This document shows positions 8,311 to 17,651 of a stretch of 64,000 nt of DNA, piece by piece; within the stretch, counting starts at the first letter, position 1; each line of letters opens with the position of its first letter. Source of the stretch: Phycisphaerae bacterium (GTDB lineage: Bacteria; Planctomycetota; Phycisphaerae; Sedimentisphaerales; Sedimentisphaeraceae); contig JALWYQ010000045.1 in NCBI GenBank assembly GCA_027078365.1, positions 29,984 through 93,983 on the forward strand. Reading direction: 5' to 3'. Under the pieces are notes generated by a model. That model worked only from the letters and a program-made list of their open reading frames with translations, had not been told where the DNA came from and ran no database searches. The position numbers were made by a program, and so were the translations under genes.

Positions 8311-8721
8311 TTAGATAGTAATATCCTTATTATCGTCTTCCGTCTTTTGCGCCATTGAGTAGTTATTGTCTTGGCGTGAGTGGTTTACGCCAAGCTTTTG
8401 CTCGTAGAGATTAACTACATCGTCAGGGTCTAGACCTAGGCATTGAGCAAGGCTAATCCAGAAGAAAAGCATGTCGATAACTTCAACCCTAGCATTTTGA
8501 AGGTCGTTTATCATAAAACGTTTGCCTTCTTTAGCTTCTTTGCACCAGTGTTTCCAGAATGTGCAATCTCTGAGTTCTTCTAATTCGTTACTCATTGCGG
8601 CGATGTAGTTATTTAGCCACTCACCAGCATATTGCGGGTCGAAATTTTCTCTTAGTGCCTTAGCGTCAAAACCTGTTCTTAAATTAAGCTCTGCCTGTTT
8701 TTCGAAAAGTTTTTTTAGCAT
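8311..8721 (-). CDS. Dimeric dUTPase / all-alpha NTP pyrophosphatase
   Basis: This 136-aa all-alpha protein has the acidic metal-binding pattern of the MazG/dimeric dUTPase superfamily: SNELEELRD in the first helix pair and EVIDMLFFWISLAQCLGL in the second. The C-terminal KLGVNHSRQDNNYS resembles the substrate-binding NxxRQDxxY of dimeric dUTPases. Such enzymes hydrolyse dUTP (or dCTP) to the monophosphate and pyrophosphate, keeping uracil out of DNA and feeding dTMP synthesis. Its place after glyA, the source of the one-carbon unit for thymidylate, fits. The exact nucleotide is not shown. Confidence 0.8.
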   Translation of the reverse strand: MLKKLFEKQAELNLRTGFDAKALRENFDPQYAGEWLNNYIAAMSNELEELRDCTFWKHWCKEAKEGKRFMINDLQNARVEVIDMLFFWISLAQCLGLDPDDVVNLYEQKLGVNHSRQDNNYSMAQKTEDDNKDITI

Positions 8722-8747
8722 CGTTTTATCGTTATCCCCAAAAAGAT

Positions 8748-10007
8748 TTAGTTGTCAAGATTAACAAAACGCTCTGGCAGTGGGAATGCCGAGCAGAGCT
8801 CTTTGACTTCATTAGCCACTTTTTCGATTGCTTGCGCATCATCTACATTGTTGGCAATGTCGTTAAAGAACTTAGCAATCACATCCATCTGCTCTTCCTT
8901 CATGCCTCTAGTGGTAACTGCAGGTGTTCCGATTCTGACACCACTAGGGTTAAATGGTGAAGCTGGGTCGTTTGGTATTGTGTTGCAGTTTGATATGATA
9001 TTTGCCATATCAAGGGCCTTGCTCATCTGCTTACCCTTGATGCCTTTGTTTCTCATATCAATTAAAATCAAGTGATTATCTGTGCCACCTGAAACTAAAT
9101 CAAAACCATATTCCATAAGTTTTTCTGCTAGTCTCTTAGCGTTTTTAACTATCTGTTTTGCGTAATCAGCAAAATCATTAGTAGCGGCCTCTGCCATAGC
9201 TACTGCGATTCCTGAGATTGTGTGCATGTGAGGGCCACCTTGCATACCAGGGAATACTGATTTATCTACTGCAGATGCGAGAGCTTCTTTGCACATAAGC
9301 ATTCCACCGCGTGGACCACGCAGTGTTTTGTGTGTTGTTGTTGATACGATATCTGCATACGGAACTGGACTCATATGAACTCCACCAGCGACAAGACCAG
9401 CGATATGTGCGATATCGCTGACTAGATAAGCGCCAACGCTATCGGCTATTTCTCTAAATGCTTTGAAGTCTATCTCTCTTGGATAGGCAGTTGCGCCTGA
9501 GATTATAACCTTTGGCTTGTGTTTCTTTGCAAGATCGGCAATCTCATCGTAGTCAAACATTCCGGTATCGTCGTTAACTTTGTACTGAACAGAGTTGAAT
9601 ACTTTACCAGTTGCGCTAACCTTCCAACCGTGTGTTAGGTGTCCGCCTTCTGGAAGAGAAAGTCCCATTATGGTATCGCCTGGTTGGCAGATTGCCATGT
9701 ATGCTGCCATGTTCGCAACAGAGCCAGAATACGGCTGGACATTTACGTGGTCCGCAGAGAAGACTTTCTTTGCTCTCTCAATTGCTAGAGTCTCAATTTG
9801 GTCTGTAATGCGCTGACCTTCATAATATCTTCTGCCAGGGTACCCCTCAGCATATTTGTTTGTCAAACAGCTTCCAGTGGCATTCATGACTGCTTGTGAG
9901 ACATAATTCTCTGAAGGTATGAGCCTGATTGCGCCATCTTGACGCAATTTTTCTTCTTTAATCAATTCTGCTATTTTAGGGTCTTGTTGCTCTAGAGCAC
10001 TCAACAT
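8748..10007 (-). CDS. glyA: Serine hydroxymethyltransferase
   Basis: GlyA is the PLP enzyme interconverting serine and glycine with transfer of a one-carbon unit to tetrahydrofolate. The 419-aa length is standard. Clear motifs are IPSENYVSQAV, the tetrahydrofolate/PLP region GYPGRRYYEGQ, and the PLP-lysine segment STTTHKTLRGPRGG. RIGTPAVTTRGM near the C-terminus is also typical. It has a GGAG ribosome site and is the first gene of a probable three-gene operon with the dUTPase-like and oxidoreductase genes. Confidence 0.98.
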   Translation of the reverse strand: MLSALEQQDPKIAELIKEEKLRQDGAIRLIPSENYVSQAVMNATGSCLTNKYAEGYPGRRYYEGQRITDQIETLAIERAKKVFSADHVNVQPYSGSVANMAAYMAICQPGDTIMGLSLPEGGHLTHGWKVSATGKVFNSVQYKVNDDTGMFDYDEIADLAKKHKPKVIISGATAYPREIDFKAFREIADSVGAYLVSDIAHIAGLVAGGVHMSPVPYADIVSTTTHKTLRGPRGGMLMCKEALASAVDKSVFPGMQGGPHMHTISGIAVAMAEAATNDFADYAKQIVKNAKRLAEKLMEYGFDLVSGGTDNHLILIDMRNKGIKGKQMSKALDMANIISNCNTIPNDPASPFNPSGVRIGTPAVTTRGMKEEQMDVIAKFFNDIANNVDDAQAIEKVANEVKELCSAFPLPERFVNLDN

Positions 10008-10179
10008 TGTACTTTCTCCGAAGATTTAATTATATTGGCAGTTGCAAAACCACCTAATCAAAAATTTCTAAAAACTCATTCCTTTTTAGGATTCCCACAG
10101 AGGAGAGACCTAACAACGAACCGAGCCCAACAAACGTGTCTTTATATCATAGAATTAGCCGTGCAACAAGTTTATTTAA

Positions 10180-10208
10180 TTGACATTAAAGCATTTAATA
10201 GCTAGGAT
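10180..10208 (+). promoter_or_regulatory. Candidate sigma70-type promoter for the TPR gene and rpsT
   Basis: TTGACA at 10180-10185, a 17-base spacer and TAGGAT at 10203-10208 (four of six consensus bases). GATAAT three bases further on is an alternative -10. Confidence 0.4.
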
Positions 10209-10238
10209 AATCCGCAAATAACATGGGGTGTTTCTATC

Positions 10239-10259
10239 GCTGCGCATTGATTGTGCAGC
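10239..10259. repeat. Inverted repeat GCTGCGCA-N5-TGTGCAGC
   Basis: Eight-base arms with one mismatch, 23 bases before the TPR gene start. A closely similar repeat lies upstream of the PFOR gene (54051-54069). It could be an operator or a by-product of the many TGCGCA hexamers in this genome. Confidence 0.4.
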
Positions 10260-10281
10260 AAATGAACTTGAGTGAGTATTT

Positions 10282-11679
10282 ATGAACGAACATGACATTG
10301 AAGTATCAACCCAAAAGGCGTTAGCGTTTTTTGACCGCGGGGAACAAGTTGCCTCTACCGATAATTTCGACTATGCAATCGAAATGTATCTTGAGGGAAT
10401 AAAGCGTGCGCCTGATGAGCTAGAGCTAGGCCATATTCCCCTTAGGCGGGTTGCGTTGATACGTCAGGGCAAAGGTGGAAAAAAACCATCGATGCTTGAG
10501 AGGCTCAAGAAGAGAAACGCCAAGGATCCGCTTGAAGAACTAATCAACGCCGAAGGATTACTCGCTAAAGACCCCGATAATCTAGGTTATGCGCAGGATA
10601 TGTTGAGGGCAGCGATTAAAGGCGGTTGGCATAGAACTGCTGGTTGGTTAGCAGATTTAATATTTAGCGCAATTAGAAATCAAGACAAGCCAAACGTTGC
10701 AGAACTGCAATTCCTTAAAGATTGTTACGAGAAATTGCAAAAATACGACTTGGCCGTTGCAGCTGCAATGCTTGCCGCTGCTACAGACCCCGATAATGGG
10801 ACCTTGGCAGATGAGGTTAAGAACGTAAGTGCAAGGGCGACGATGTTTAAGGGGAAATACGACCAGGGCAAGGACTTTAGCGATTCGATAAAGAACAAAG
10901 AGTCTCAAGAGCTCTTGCATGCCCAAGATGCTGTGGTTAAGAGCGATGATTACAAGGCTAAAGCGGTGACAGCTGCTCGTCAAAAGCTTGAAAATGAACC
11001 TAACTCGTATGTTAATAGGGTTAAGCTTTGCGATGCTCTTGTTGAACTAGGCGATAGAGAAAGCTACAATGAAGCGGTTGCTTTGCTGGATAAATATTAC
11101 AGAGAAACCAAAGATTTTGCATATAGAAGACATCTTGGTGAGATTGAGATTAAGCACCTTAGAAAAAAACTTGAAACAGCTCGACGAAATTATTCTAAAA
11201 ATACAGGTGATAAAAATCTTGAGAATGAAGTGCGCAGGCTAACTGCTGAGCTAAACAAGTTAGAATTTGATCATTTCGAACTTTGCGTCAAGAATTACCC
11301 GACAGAGTTAAAGTATAAATACGAGCTTGCTATACGGTATCTTCTCAGGAGAGATTTTGACCATGCTATTCCTTTATTTCAGGAAGTACGCAAGGAGCCA
11401 AGACTGAAATTTTTTGCAATGAACAAACTTGGTATTTGCTTCTTTCACAAAGCTTGGTATGATGACGCAATTGATATATTTAAGGAAGCTATTGACAGTT
11501 ACGAAATTAATGACGATGATATAGCGAAAGAGCTTAGATATAATCTTGCCCGTTCGTTGGAAGAGTCAGAAAAGTATGAAGAAGCTCTCGAAGTCTTTAG
11601 AAAGTTGGCACAGATTGATTTTGCATACAAAGACGTTAGTCAACGAATTGATGCTTTGAGAAAAAAGCAAGGGCAATAA
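10282..11679 (+). CDS. TPR-repeat protein with central coiled coil, upstream of rpsT
   Basis: A 465-aa soluble protein with no signal peptide. TPR-like helix pairs occur at the N-terminus (about 10-60) and C-terminus (about 345-455, for example YDDAIDIFKEAIDSY and YEEALEVFRKLAQID). A charged, probably coiled-coil region lies between (about 280-330). TPR proteins are scaffolds; no catalytic motif is visible. It is on the same strand as rpsT, 60 bases upstream, so the two may be co-transcribed. The function is unknown; a housekeeping or cell-envelope scaffold is possible. Confidence 0.8.
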   Translation: MNEHDIEVSTQKALAFFDRGEQVASTDNFDYAIEMYLEGIKRAPDELELGHIPLRRVALIRQGKGGKKPSMLERLKKRNAKDPLEELINAEGLLAKDPDNLGYAQDMLRAAIKGGWHRTAGWLADLIFSAIRNQDKPNVAELQFLKDCYEKLQKYDLAVAAAMLAAATDPDNGTLADEVKNVSARATMFKGKYDQGKDFSDSIKNKESQELLHAQDAVVKSDDYKAKAVTAARQKLENEPNSYVNRVKLCDALVELGDRESYNEAVALLDKYYRETKDFAYRRHLGEIEIKHLRKKLETARRNYSKNTGDKNLENEVRRLTAELNKLEFDHFELCVKNYPTELKYKYELAIRYLLRRDFDHAIPLFQEVRKEPRLKFFAMNKLGICFFHKAWYDDAIDIFKEAIDSYEINDDDIAKELRYNLARSLEESEKYEEALEVFRKLAQIDFAYKDVSQRIDALRKKQGQ

Positions 11680-11739
11680 AATATGATAACCTCTCAGTCA
11701 AAAGAGATTAAATAGTAGTTAGAAAATCAGGAGAAAAAG

Positions 11740-12015
11740 GTGGCACATTCTTTATCAGCCAAAAAAAGAGTAAGACAGAACCAAAAGGCTAGAGCGATTA
11801 ATAGAGTTCGCAAGAGTCAGGTTAAAACTGCGATTAAGAAATTTGAACTTGCGCTCAAATCTGGTGATGTTGCTGTCGCAAAAGAGCAGTTCCGTTTAAC
11901 TGTAAAGAAGATTGATCAAGTTGCGGACACAAGCACAATGCATAAAGGTACTGCTTCTCGCAAGAAATCTCGTCTTGCTAGAAGATTAAATGCAATGATT
12001 GCAAAGAGTAAGTAA
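11740..12015 (+). CDS. rpsT: 30S ribosomal protein S20
   Basis: The sequence MAHSLSAKKRVRQNQKARA and the basic helical body with TMHKGTASRKKSRLARRLN are diagnostic of S20, which binds 16S rRNA and stabilises 30S assembly. At 91 aa the length is normal. The start is GTG at 11740, supported by AGGAG eight bases upstream and by family alignment. A strong terminator follows. Confidence 0.97.
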   Translation: MAHSLSAKKRVRQNQKARAINRVRKSQVKTAIKKFELALKSGDVAVAKEQFRLTVKKIDQVADTSTMHKGTASRKKSRLARRLNAMIAKSK

Positions 12016-12039
12016 TTACTCTTTAATTATCTTGTTGCC

Positions 12040-12080
12040 AAAAAAGCGTCCAACCGCTTAACGATTGGACGCTTTTTATT
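12040..12080. terminator. Bidirectional terminator between rpsT and the DUF4139 gene
   Basis: AAAAAAGCGTCCAA pairs with TTGGACGCTTTTT around an 11-base loop. Runs of A and T on the two sides let it serve the converging genes. Confidence 0.92.
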
Positions 12081-12110
12081 ATGCGAAGATTTAGGTAATA
12101 TAAAATCTAA

Positions 12111-13511
12111 CTACCACGTTGTATTCACTTGGTAGCTAATTGATGCTGCGGAGTCGGCATCTATCTTTACTTTGAATCTTGCAGTATAGGCATCAATCAT
12201 TTCATATTCTATCGATGCTTCTTTGATTGTTAGGTTTTGATTCCTGCCCACCTTTTCATCAACATAAACAGTAACTGCGCTGTCCTTGCGATTTTTAAGT
12301 GTTATTTCTCTGGTTAGTCTGTTGTAGTTGTTGCCGTGCTTGGCTTTTGTTATTTTCATTTCTGGGACAATATCAAAAGCGTTGCCTATGTAGAGAGAGA
12401 TCTTTTCTTTCCTAGCGGTATGGTCAATAAAATCTTCGCCAACAAATTCAAGCCCGCCATCGGCGTCGTCTCTTTTGAATACTCGAATCTTTCCTTTTGG
12501 AAGCGCAATTCCAAGTGAGTTTTCCTTTGTATTTTCAAATTCCAATTTAGTTTTTACTTTATCACCTTTGGCAGGGTAGGAATACTGTGAAAGCTCATAG
12601 ACATATATCTTTTTGGTTGCTATAGAAGGTGTTGGTTTGATAAATTGTATCTGTTTGATTTGGTTGTTTTCGATAGTTGACTCTCTATCTAGGGTGTACA
12701 TGTGGTATTCCATAAACGCCTTTTCTTGGAAGCCGCTTTCTTTGAATGAATCCATGGCGAGAACCATGCTTTCTCTTTGTTTATAGTTGGCAGATTTAAC
12801 CCTGCGCACATCGCCAGCTATGAGTTTTATTTTAGCATCTTTGTAGCTAGCGCCGCTTTTATTGTTTATCGTTACCCAGCCGCTAAGTTCGATTGAATCT
12901 TCATTAGCATTTAATATTGCCAAATAATCACTTTTCCAACCTATTCCTTCGGTTGTGTATGTCGTCTGGCAAAGCTCATTTGATGTTGTGTTTGAGTTGA
13001 CTAGCCATAGCAATGTTGGTTTTGTTACGAGATTTCCGGGTAAATTTTTAAGCATGATATTGGCAACATTAGAGCGGTTTGTAACATTCAGTCCATCGTC
13101 GGTTTCTATTACCAATTCATTTCCAATAAAGGAAAGGAGTCTGCCCTCAATAATTGAACCAGAGTCCGAACCACTGCCTTTAGTGTATATGGTTACATCT
13201 TGATTTACATAGCGTTTCAGAAGGGCATTAAAACTAACTAAATCGTAATTGTAATTTTGCTCAAGGATAGTTATTTCACCGCTACTGTTTACTGTATTAA
13301 ATATTACGCTGGTCGGGTCAATCAACGCAGCAACATCGGAAAAGCAAACCTTATTCTTTCCCTGTTTAAATTCTATAAGGCGAGTGTCTTTTACTACGGC
13401 AAAGTTATTGTTGTAGATAGTTATAGCAATTGACTCATCTTTCTGTGATTGTGCAAAAAGATTTTGGGACACAACTGCTAATGCTAGTAGGATTGTGATT
13501 GTTTTTTTCAT
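12111..13511 (-). CDS. Secreted DUF4139-type protein of unknown function
   Basis: A 466-aa exported protein with a clear signal peptide (MKKTITILLALAVVSQNLFAQ). The body resembles the DUF4139/mucoidy-inhibitor A-like family: an early VTIYTKG-type strand, YTTEGIGWKSDYLAIL, WVTINNKSGASYKDAKIKLIAGDV and a late beta-rich segment with REITLKNRKDSAVTV. These motifs are typical of the family, whose biochemical role is not known. The ORF track starts 12 codons upstream; I prefer 13511 because GGAGAAA precedes that ATG and the signal peptide starts there. Its own operon, apparently single gene. Confidence 0.85.
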   Translation of the reverse strand: MKKTITILLALAVVSQNLFAQSQKDESIAITIYNNNFAVVKDTRLIEFKQGKNKVCFSDVAALIDPTSVIFNTVNSSGEITILEQNYNYDLVSFNALLKRYVNQDVTIYTKGSGSDSGSIIEGRLLSFIGNELVIETDDGLNVTNRSNVANIMLKNLPGNLVTKPTLLWLVNSNTTSNELCQTTYTTEGIGWKSDYLAILNANEDSIELSGWVTINNKSGASYKDAKIKLIAGDVRRVKSANYKQRESMVLAMDSFKESGFQEKAFMEYHMYTLDRESTIENNQIKQIQFIKPTPSIATKKIYVYELSQYSYPAKGDKVKTKLEFENTKENSLGIALPKGKIRVFKRDDADGGLEFVGEDFIDHTARKEKISLYIGNAFDIVPEMKITKAKHGNNYNRLTREITLKNRKDSAVTVYVDEKVGRNQNLTIKEASIEYEMIDAYTARFKVKIDADSAASISYQVNTTW

Positions 13512-13662
13512 GATTTTTCTCCGTAATAAAAAGTGTGCGAGTTTCAAGGGTAATCACTTTTCTCCTAGAATGCAAATTTAAGTTTCAAAGACCGTCTTTT
13601 TGACTATAATGGGCTTACATACTTAGACCTCTTAGAGGAAGGAAAGTTCCGGAGAAAATTAT

Positions 13663-15861
13663 ATGAAGATAGCCTACTCTATTGTTCGAATTGCTACTGT
13701 ATTATTGTTGCGTCTTACCACCCGAATGAGAATTTTTGGAAAGGAGAATCTCTCAGCTCATAGTGGGCAGTTGATTGTGAGTAATCATAGATCTTTCTTA
13801 GACGGCATTCTTTTGGCAATTGCGAGTGGTAGAAAAATTCGATTCTTTGTCGATAGCTATTACTACAGCAAGAAACCTACATATTTTATAGCCCGCGCAT
13901 TTGGAGCGATACCAATAGATTTTTCACAAGACAGAGAAACTCTAGAGTCTTCAATGCAAGTGGCAGTTGATGCTATAAATGATTCGGAGACGGTTTGTTT
14001 CTTTGCGGAATCCGATGTTACCAAGATAGGTTTTTTACGTAGGTTTAAAGATGAGTTCACTTATATTTCTAAAAAGACAAACACAGAAATTATTCCAGCA
14101 TACATAGATGGCAGTGAGCTGATTGGAAATATTGGATTCAATGCTAGACGTCTATCAGTTGGCAGATTCTCTCGTTACAGAGTTGCTATTCATTTTGGAA
14201 AAGCCCTTTCTAGTAACGCAACAGCTAAAGAAGTTTATCAAAAGGTTAGTCTTCTTGGATGTGATTATTTTGAGAAACTCAAGAGAGAGAGAAAATCTCT
14301 TGGATATCGTTTCATAGCAACGGCAAGACGCAATCTGTTGCGCACAAGTATTAGCGATTCTATGGGCGCAAAACTATCTTATGCAAAATTATTGATGGCT
14401 TCTGTTGTTTTTGCAGAGAAGGTAAAACGCTCATCTAGAAATGAGGAATGTGTAGGAGTGCTTTTGCCAAGTAGTTGCCCGGCAGTTATTGTTAATCTAG
14501 CAATAGCGATTACGGGTAAAGTAATTGTTAATTTAAATTATACTGCATCTAAAGCTGCAAGGGATCTCGCTGTCCAAGAATGTGATTTGCAAAGTATTTA
14601 CACTTCGAGAAAATTTCTAAAAAAACTACCCGACATTGAAGAAAGACCAGAATACATATATCTTGAAGATTTTGTCAAAGAGATAACCAAATTAGATAGA
14701 ATTGTTGCATTCTTTAAGGCCATACTTTTTCCTAAGAGAGTACTGTGTAGTCAGGATGGTTTCACCGCAGATTCAATTGCGACGATAATTTATTCTTCTG
14801 GCAGTAGCGGCAGGGCAAAGGGGGTAATGCTGAGTCATCATAACATTATCTCCAATGTTGAGGCTGCGCAGATGGTATTCAATATTAAACGCGAGGATTC
14901 GTTGTGTGGAGTATTGCCATTTTTTCACAGCTTTGGATTTACATGTACAATATGGCTTCCACTCTTAAGTGGGGCATCGGCTAGCTATATTCCAAACCCT
15001 TTAGAGGCTCTAACTGTAGCAAAGGTGGCTCGTGAAAATAAGAGTAGCATTCTACTTGCAACTCCAACATTCATCTCAAACTACACCCGTAGGATTAATA
15101 GTGAAGATTTTGCATCTTTGCGTATAGTCCTTGTCGGAGCAGAAAAACTCAAAAAGAAGGTTGCTGATGCTTTTACCGCTAAATTTGGAAAGGAACTTCT
15201 AGAGGGCTACGGCGCGACAGAGTTGTCTCCTGTTACCACTCTCAATATGACTAACATAGAAACTCACAATGGCATACAGATAGCAAATAAAGCATGCACG
15301 GTTGGCATGGCAGTTCCAGGTGTTGCGCTTAAGGTTGTTGATGTTGATACTTGTAAAAATCTTGGTTTTGACAAGCAAGGGCTTCTCAGCGTTAAGGGGC
15401 CTAACGTTATGATTGGCTACAAAAATATGCAACGAGAAACGCAAGATGTTCTTCAAGATGGCTGGTATTGTACAGGTGATATTGCAAAGATTGATGAAGA
15501 TGGTTTTGTAAGTATTGTAGATAGGCTCAGCCGCTTTAGTAAGATAGGTGGTGAGATGGTTGCGCACGTTGTAGTCGAAGAGTTCTTTATGAATCTTGGT
15601 GATTGGGACCATCAGGTGGTAGCTATCAGCAGCGTTCCTGACGATAGAAAAGGTGAGCAACTTGTTGTGTTGTATCTTGAAGAAATTGAAGACTACATTG
15701 ATGATTTTCATGAGAAGATTACAGCGAGCGACTTAGCAAATATCTATAAACCGAAAAGAAGCAATTATTTTGCAGTTGAGAGTTTCCCAATTCTTGGTTC
15801 TGGAAAATTAGATATTCTTGGATTGCGCAGACTTGCTCTAGATGCAAAGTTAAGGGAATAA
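13663..15861 (+). CDS. Fused 1-acyl-glycerophosphate-type acyltransferase / acyl-ACP(CoA) synthetase (Aas-like)
   Basis: Residues 1-200 form a PlsC-type acyltransferase with the HX4D motif NHRSFLD (41-47). Residues about 230-732 form an AMP-forming ligase: phosphate loop YSSGSSGRAKGVMLSH (about 378-393), EGYGATELSP, and TGDIAKIDEDGF (about 603-614). The same fusion occurs in Aas, which re-acylates lysophospholipid using fatty acid activated in situ. The usual FPEG motif of the acyltransferase is altered to FFAESD, and there are no transporter helices. Membrane lipid recycling is the best guess. A GGAG site precedes the ATG. Confidence 0.88.
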   Translation: MKIAYSIVRIATVLLLRLTTRMRIFGKENLSAHSGQLIVSNHRSFLDGILLAIASGRKIRFFVDSYYYSKKPTYFIARAFGAIPIDFSQDRETLESSMQVAVDAINDSETVCFFAESDVTKIGFLRRFKDEFTYISKKTNTEIIPAYIDGSELIGNIGFNARRLSVGRFSRYRVAIHFGKALSSNATAKEVYQKVSLLGCDYFEKLKRERKSLGYRFIATARRNLLRTSISDSMGAKLSYAKLLMASVVFAEKVKRSSRNEECVGVLLPSSCPAVIVNLAIAITGKVIVNLNYTASKAARDLAVQECDLQSIYTSRKFLKKLPDIEERPEYIYLEDFVKEITKLDRIVAFFKAILFPKRVLCSQDGFTADSIATIIYSSGSSGRAKGVMLSHHNIISNVEAAQMVFNIKREDSLCGVLPFFHSFGFTCTIWLPLLSGASASYIPNPLEALTVAKVARENKSSILLATPTFISNYTRRINSEDFASLRIVLVGAEKLKKKVADAFTAKFGKELLEGYGATELSPVTTLNMTNIETHNGIQIANKACTVGMAVPGVALKVVDVDTCKNLGFDKQGLLSVKGPNVMIGYKNMQRETQDVLQDGWYCTGDIAKIDEDGFVSIVDRLSRFSKIGGEMVAHVVVEEFFMNLGDWDHQVVAISSVPDDRKGEQLVVLYLEEIEDYIDDFHEKITASDLANIYKPKRSNYFAVESFPILGSGKLDILGLRRLALDAKLRE

Positions 15862-16008
15862 ATTCTAATAGCTATAAAAACATCAAGTCTCAGTTTTTCT
15901 TACGCCTTTAGCGTCATTTGCATCAGTTGCGTTAAAAAAGAGCGAGCGTAGCTTTCAAACGCTAATAGATACTGCTTTAGCTTCCAAATCAATAGTTGCC
16001 TTCATGGT

Positions 16009-16050
16009 AAAAAAAGAGCCGAGTTTAGGAGTCTAAACCCGGCTTTTCTT
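16009..16050. terminator. Bidirectional terminator between the Aas-like gene and the Lrp/ald operon
   Basis: AGCCGAGTTTAG and CTAAACCCGGCT arms with one mismatch, an A-run on the left and TTTTCTTTT on the right. Confidence 0.88.
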
Positions 16051-16485
16051 TTATACCCACTTGTTAAAACTCTTGAGAGTTAGAAATGTTTCAGTTTTTG
16101 AGATGCCATCAATATTCGAGAGTTGCTCGGTCAAAAACTTGATTAAGCCCTTGTTCGAATCGACTAAAACCTCAATCATAATATCATAGTGTCCAGATAA
16201 GATTGATACAGAGATTACATTTTCTAGTTTAAGAATTTCTTTTGCCTTTGCTTCCAAGAGCTTCGATTCTGAGATAACAACAGTTACAATTGCAAGCTGT
16301 TGGTTTTCTAGAATCTCTGGGTTCCTAAGCGCCCGTATCTTGATAATGCCAGCATCTTGAAGTTTTTTTATTCTTTGACGGATAGTTCCTTCTGAAACTC
16401 CAAGTTCATTCGCTATGGCAGTATTAGATTTATGCTCATTTGAGAGAAGGTCTATAATCTGCCAATCAGTTTTATCTGGTTGCAT
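16051..16485 (-). CDS. Lrp/AsnC-family transcriptional regulator
   Basis: A 144-aa protein with an N-terminal winged helix-turn-helix (NTAIANELGVSEGTIRQRIKKL, about 18-39; the recognition helix is GVSEGTIRQRI) and a C-terminal RAM/ligand-binding domain (IVTVVISESKLLEAKAKEIL, then GHYDIMIEVLVD). These regulators respond to amino acids. It begins six bases after the ald stop codon, so the two are one transcript and it is probably the ald regulator, also controlling itself. Confidence 0.93.
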   Translation of the reverse strand: MQPDKTDWQIIDLLSNEHKSNTAIANELGVSEGTIRQRIKKLQDAGIIKIRALRNPEILENQQLAIVTVVISESKLLEAKAKEILKLENVISVSILSGHYDIMIEVLVDSNKGLIKFLTEQLSNIDGISKTETFLTLKSFNKWV

Positions 16486-16491
16486 CTGTAT

Positions 16492-17607
16492 TTACTCCAA
16501 AACTAACTCTGGAGCAGTATAGTCTATACCTAGACTTTTAGCAACACCTTCATAGACGCATTTGCCATTGTATATGTTGAGTCCGTTGAGTACACTTTTG
16601 CTCATCTTGCAAGCCTTCTCTAGTCCATTGTCTGCTATTAACAGGCCATATTCTAGAGTCGTGCTTGTTAGGGCAATTGTTGATGTTAGTGCAACTGCTC
16701 CAGGCATATTTGCCACACAATAGTGAACTACATCATCAATTGTAAAAATTGGGTTATCGTGAGTTGTTGGCTTTGTAGTCTCAAAACATCCACCTTGGTC
16801 CACTGCGACATCAACAACAACCGCTCCTTTTTTCATGTCCTTTAGGTGTTCACGTTTAATTAGCTTTGGAGCTTTTCTTCCTGGCAAGAGTACTGCGCCA
16901 ATAACTAGGTCTGCATCAACGATAGAGTTGTAAATGTTTGCGTCTGTACTGTAGAGCGTGTTAACACGTGAGCCGAAGATGTCGTCGAAATATTCAAGCC
17001 TTTTTGAGCTTATGTCCAGAATGGTAACATTTGCACCGCAACCAATCGCCATCTTGCAGGCGTTTATTCCAACTACACCACCACCAATAATGACGATATT
17101 ACCGCGTTTAACGCCCGGAACACCTCCAAGAAGTACGCCTCTGCCACCAAATGGCTTTTCAAGGTATTTCGCGCCTTCTTGAACAGAAAGACGCCCAGCA
17201 ATCTCGCTCATTGGCTTCAAGCATGGGAGTTGGTTGTCGGCGTTGGTTATTGTCTCGTATGCGACAGCCTTGACGTTGTTTTTCATCAGAGATTCTGTCA
17301 ATGGCATATCCGCAGCAAGGTGCAGGTATGTGTATAGGATTTGTCCTTCATGGAAAAGGTCATATTCCTGAGCTATTGGCTCTTTTACCTTAATTATCAT
17401 GTCGCATGCATCGGTGATTTCCCTTGGTGTCGAAGCTATTGTCGCGCCGGCAGCGATATATTCACTGTCTTGAAATCCAGCATGCTCTCCGGCTTGAGTT
17501 TCCACCATCACTTCGTGGCCATGTGCAACATATGCTGCCACGCAAGAAGGTGTGAGGCCAACTCTGTATTCATGTGTTTTGATTTCTTTAATAGTTCCAA
17601 TTTTCAT
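16492..17607 (-). CDS. ald: Alanine dehydrogenase
   Basis: Ald is the NAD-dependent enzyme interconverting alanine and pyruvate plus ammonia. The N-terminal MKIGTIKEIKTHEYRVGLTP with substrate residues, the GGVPGVKRGNIVIIGGGVVGINA nucleotide-binding loop, and DVAVDQGGCFET are diagnostic. The 371-aa length is typical. It is the first gene of an operon with an Lrp/AsnC regulator. The promoter directly upstream contains a palindrome that could be the regulator's site. In an anaerobe it could assimilate ammonia or dispose of pyruvate. Confidence 0.97.
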   Translation of the reverse strand: MKIGTIKEIKTHEYRVGLTPSCVAAYVAHGHEVMVETQAGEHAGFQDSEYIAAGATIASTPREITDACDMIIKVKEPIAQEYDLFHEGQILYTYLHLAADMPLTESLMKNNVKAVAYETITNADNQLPCLKPMSEIAGRLSVQEGAKYLEKPFGGRGVLLGGVPGVKRGNIVIIGGGVVGINACKMAIGCGANVTILDISSKRLEYFDDIFGSRVNTLYSTDANIYNSIVDADLVIGAVLLPGRKAPKLIKREHLKDMKKGAVVVDVAVDQGGCFETTKPTTHDNPIFTIDDVVHYCVANMPGAVALTSTIALTSTTLEYGLLIADNGLEKACKMSKSVLNGLNIYNGKCVYEGVAKSLGIDYTAPELVLE

Positions 17608-17651
17608 ATTGACTCCTAGTTCGAATTTTTCGTTAATCGTATTAAAAATGC

